From contig NZ_CP026029.1 of assembly GCF_023520895.1 (NCBI RefSeq), forward strand, positions 2,232,001-2,296,000: 64,000 bases of DNA, given 5' to 3'. The notes below the pieces were generated by a model. It saw only the letters and a program-made list of their open reading frames with translations, did no database searches and was not told the origin of the DNA. Below, piece by piece: positions 62,411 through 64,000 of this stretch (within the stretch, counting starts at the first letter, position 1; every line of letters starts with the position of its first letter). Source of the stretch: Paenibacillus sp. PK3_47. Its GTDB lineage: Bacteria > Bacillota > Bacilli > Paenibacillales > Paenibacillaceae. Position numbers and translations under genes: made by a program.

Positions 62411-63571
62411 TCAATTATTATTTGTGAACATTCTGTGAAACTCTTCGGGACGCTCTTCAATCGCTCCAAAATGGTGCAAAATCGCATTGACAATCCTCTT
62501 GGAAGCATTGCCGTCCCCATACGGGTTGGCGGCCCGGCTCATTGACAGATACAGGTCCTGATCCGTCAGCAGAGCATGTGTCCGTTGATACACCTTCTCC
62601 TCGTCCGTCCCCACAAGCTCCAGTGTTCCGGCTTCGATTCCTTCCGGGCGTTCCGTCGTATCACGCAGTACTAGCACGGGAACTCCAAAGGATGGAGCTT
62701 CCTCCTGCAGTCCGCCGGAATCGGTCAAAATCAGGTGGGTATGCGGATAAAAGTTATGCAGGTCAACGACATCCAGCGGATCAATCAGCTTGATTCTCGG
62801 ATGCCCGCCAAGGATCTCGTGGGCCGGTTCCTTCACGGCCGGACTCGGATGCACAGGATACACAATGGCTACATCTTCAAATTCATCAGCGATTCTTTTG
62901 ACAGCACGGAAAATATGACGGTGCGGTTCGCCTTGAGACTCCCTGCGGTGCGCCGTCATCAAAATAAGCCTTTTTCCTGCCGCAAAATCCAGTACAGGAT
63001 GCCGGTAGTCCGGCTGTACGGTATATTGAAACACATCGGTTACCGTATTGCCTGTGATATAAATGGTTGACTCTTTTTTGTTCTCGTGTCTCAAGTTTCC
63101 GGCTGACCAGTCGGTTGGTGCAAAGTGCAAATCAGCAAGCACACCTGTGAGCTGACGGTTCATTTCCTCCGGATACGGGGACAATTTGTTCCAGGTCCGC
63201 AGACCTGCTTCAACATGCCCAACCTGAATCTGCTGCAGGAACGAAGCGTAGCTGGCCAGAAAGGTCGTAAGTGTGTCGCCGTGCACCAGCACCAGATCAG
63301 GCTTGGCCTCACGAAGCACAGGCTCGAGCCCTTCAAGGACACGGATTGTAATCTCGTTCAGTGTCTGGCGGTCTTTCATCACATCCAGATCATAATCAGG
63401 AGTGATCTTGAACACCTCCAGCACTTGATCCAGCAGTTCACGGTGCTGTGCCGTTACGCAGACAACGGATTCAATCTGCTCGGGGTGCCTGTTCAGTTCC
63501 AGGACCAGAGGCGCCATCTTGATCGCTTCGGGGCGCACTCCGAAAATCGTCATTACTTTAATTTTGGACAT
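62411..63571 (-). CDS. mnaA: UDP-N-acetylglucosamine 2-epimerase (non-hydrolysing)
   Basis: Produces UDP-ManNAc for wall teichoic or secondary wall polymers. Family motifs: FGVRPEAIKMAPLVLEL, VHGDTLTTFLASYASF, VGHVEAGLRTWNKLSPYPEEMNRQL, TAHRRESQGEPH, ILTDSGGLQEEAPSFGVPVLVLRDTTERPEGIEAG. 386 residues. It would supply TagA. It lies between upp and the atp operon. Confidence 0.95.
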   Translation of the reverse strand: MSKIKVMTIFGVRPEAIKMAPLVLELNRHPEQIESVVCVTAQHRELLDQVLEVFKITPDYDLDVMKDRQTLNEITIRVLEGLEPVLREAKPDLVLVHGDTLTTFLASYASFLQQIQVGHVEAGLRTWNKLSPYPEEMNRQLTGVLADLHFAPTDWSAGNLRHENKKESTIYITGNTVTDVFQYTVQPDYRHPVLDFAAGKRLILMTAHRRESQGEPHRHIFRAVKRIADEFEDVAIVYPVHPSPAVKEPAHEILGGHPRIKLIDPLDVVDLHNFYPHTHLILTDSGGLQEEAPSFGVPVLVLRDTTERPEGIEAGTLELVGTDEEKVYQRTHALLTDQDLYLSMSRAANPYGDGNASKRIVNAILHHFGAIEERPEEFHRMFTNNN

Positions 63572-63634
63572 AACCCCTACCCTCTCTTCTAATGTATACA
63601 GTATTGCTTCTGTTCTATAGTACTTGTCTGCACA

Positions 63635-64000
<366 letters not shown>

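Overview
The window looks like a chromosomal segment of a Paenibacillus-type bacterium: endospore-forming, flagellated, low-to-mid GC, with an S-layer. The evidence is spoIID, spoIIQ, spoIIID and an alpha/beta SASP, a degS-degU-comF-flgM-flgK-flgL-fliW-csrA block, SLH-domain surface proteins beside csaB and tagO/tagA, and a full F1Fo ATP synthase operon in Bacillales order. Of 56 genes called, 55 lie on the minus strand; the only plus-strand gene is the DUF2920 hydrolase at 5674-7245.

Region 1 (1-10160) is a flagellin and flagellin-glycosylation island: a LegC-type aminotransferase (cut by the left edge), LegB dehydratase, a Maf-type DUF115 flagellin glycosyltransferase, a large flagellin, the divergent DUF2920 hydrolase, a CMP-nonulosonate synthetase and two Gfo/Idh oxidoreductases. 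Region 2 (10160-21361) runs, in order of transcription, degS-degU, a small glycosyltransferase-like gene, comFA-comFC, yvyF, flgM-flgN-flgK-flgL, yviE-like, fliW-csrA. The order resembles Bacillus subtilis, except that the glycosylation genes separate csrA from hag and no comFB is present.

Region 3 (21400-46100) is a cell-surface region: an NAGPA-type phosphodiester glycosidase, three large SLH proteins (one the probable main S-layer protein), a small secreted protein, metK, a SASP, then tagO, tagA, csaB, a DUF5693 membrane protein and a phospho-sugar mutase. TagO, TagA and CsaB can make and pyruvylate the secondary wall polymer that SLH domains bind. Region 4 (46100-54450) carries fabZ, an EpuA-like protein, flhP, flhO, mbl, spoIIID, spoIIQ, spoIID, murA and ywzB. 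Region 5 (54680-64000) is the atp operon (atpZ, atpI, atpB, E, F, H, A, G, D, C), preceded by mnaA and a partial upp.

Regulation visible in the sequence: four sigma-D-type promoters (hag, the DUF2920 gene, flgM, flhO), a sigma-F-type promoter for spoIIQ, a sigma-E-type promoter for spoIIID, a hairpin in the hag leader that closely fits a CsrA site, and many intrinsic terminators. The most unusual non-coding structures are a 40-bp tandem array of hairpins between atpA and atpG, a related repeat cluster between atpD and atpC, a 118-bp nested palindrome after one SLH gene, and an overlap of the flgM sigma-D promoter with a terminator hairpin. No tRNA, rRNA, CRISPR array, transposase or riboswitch was recognised.
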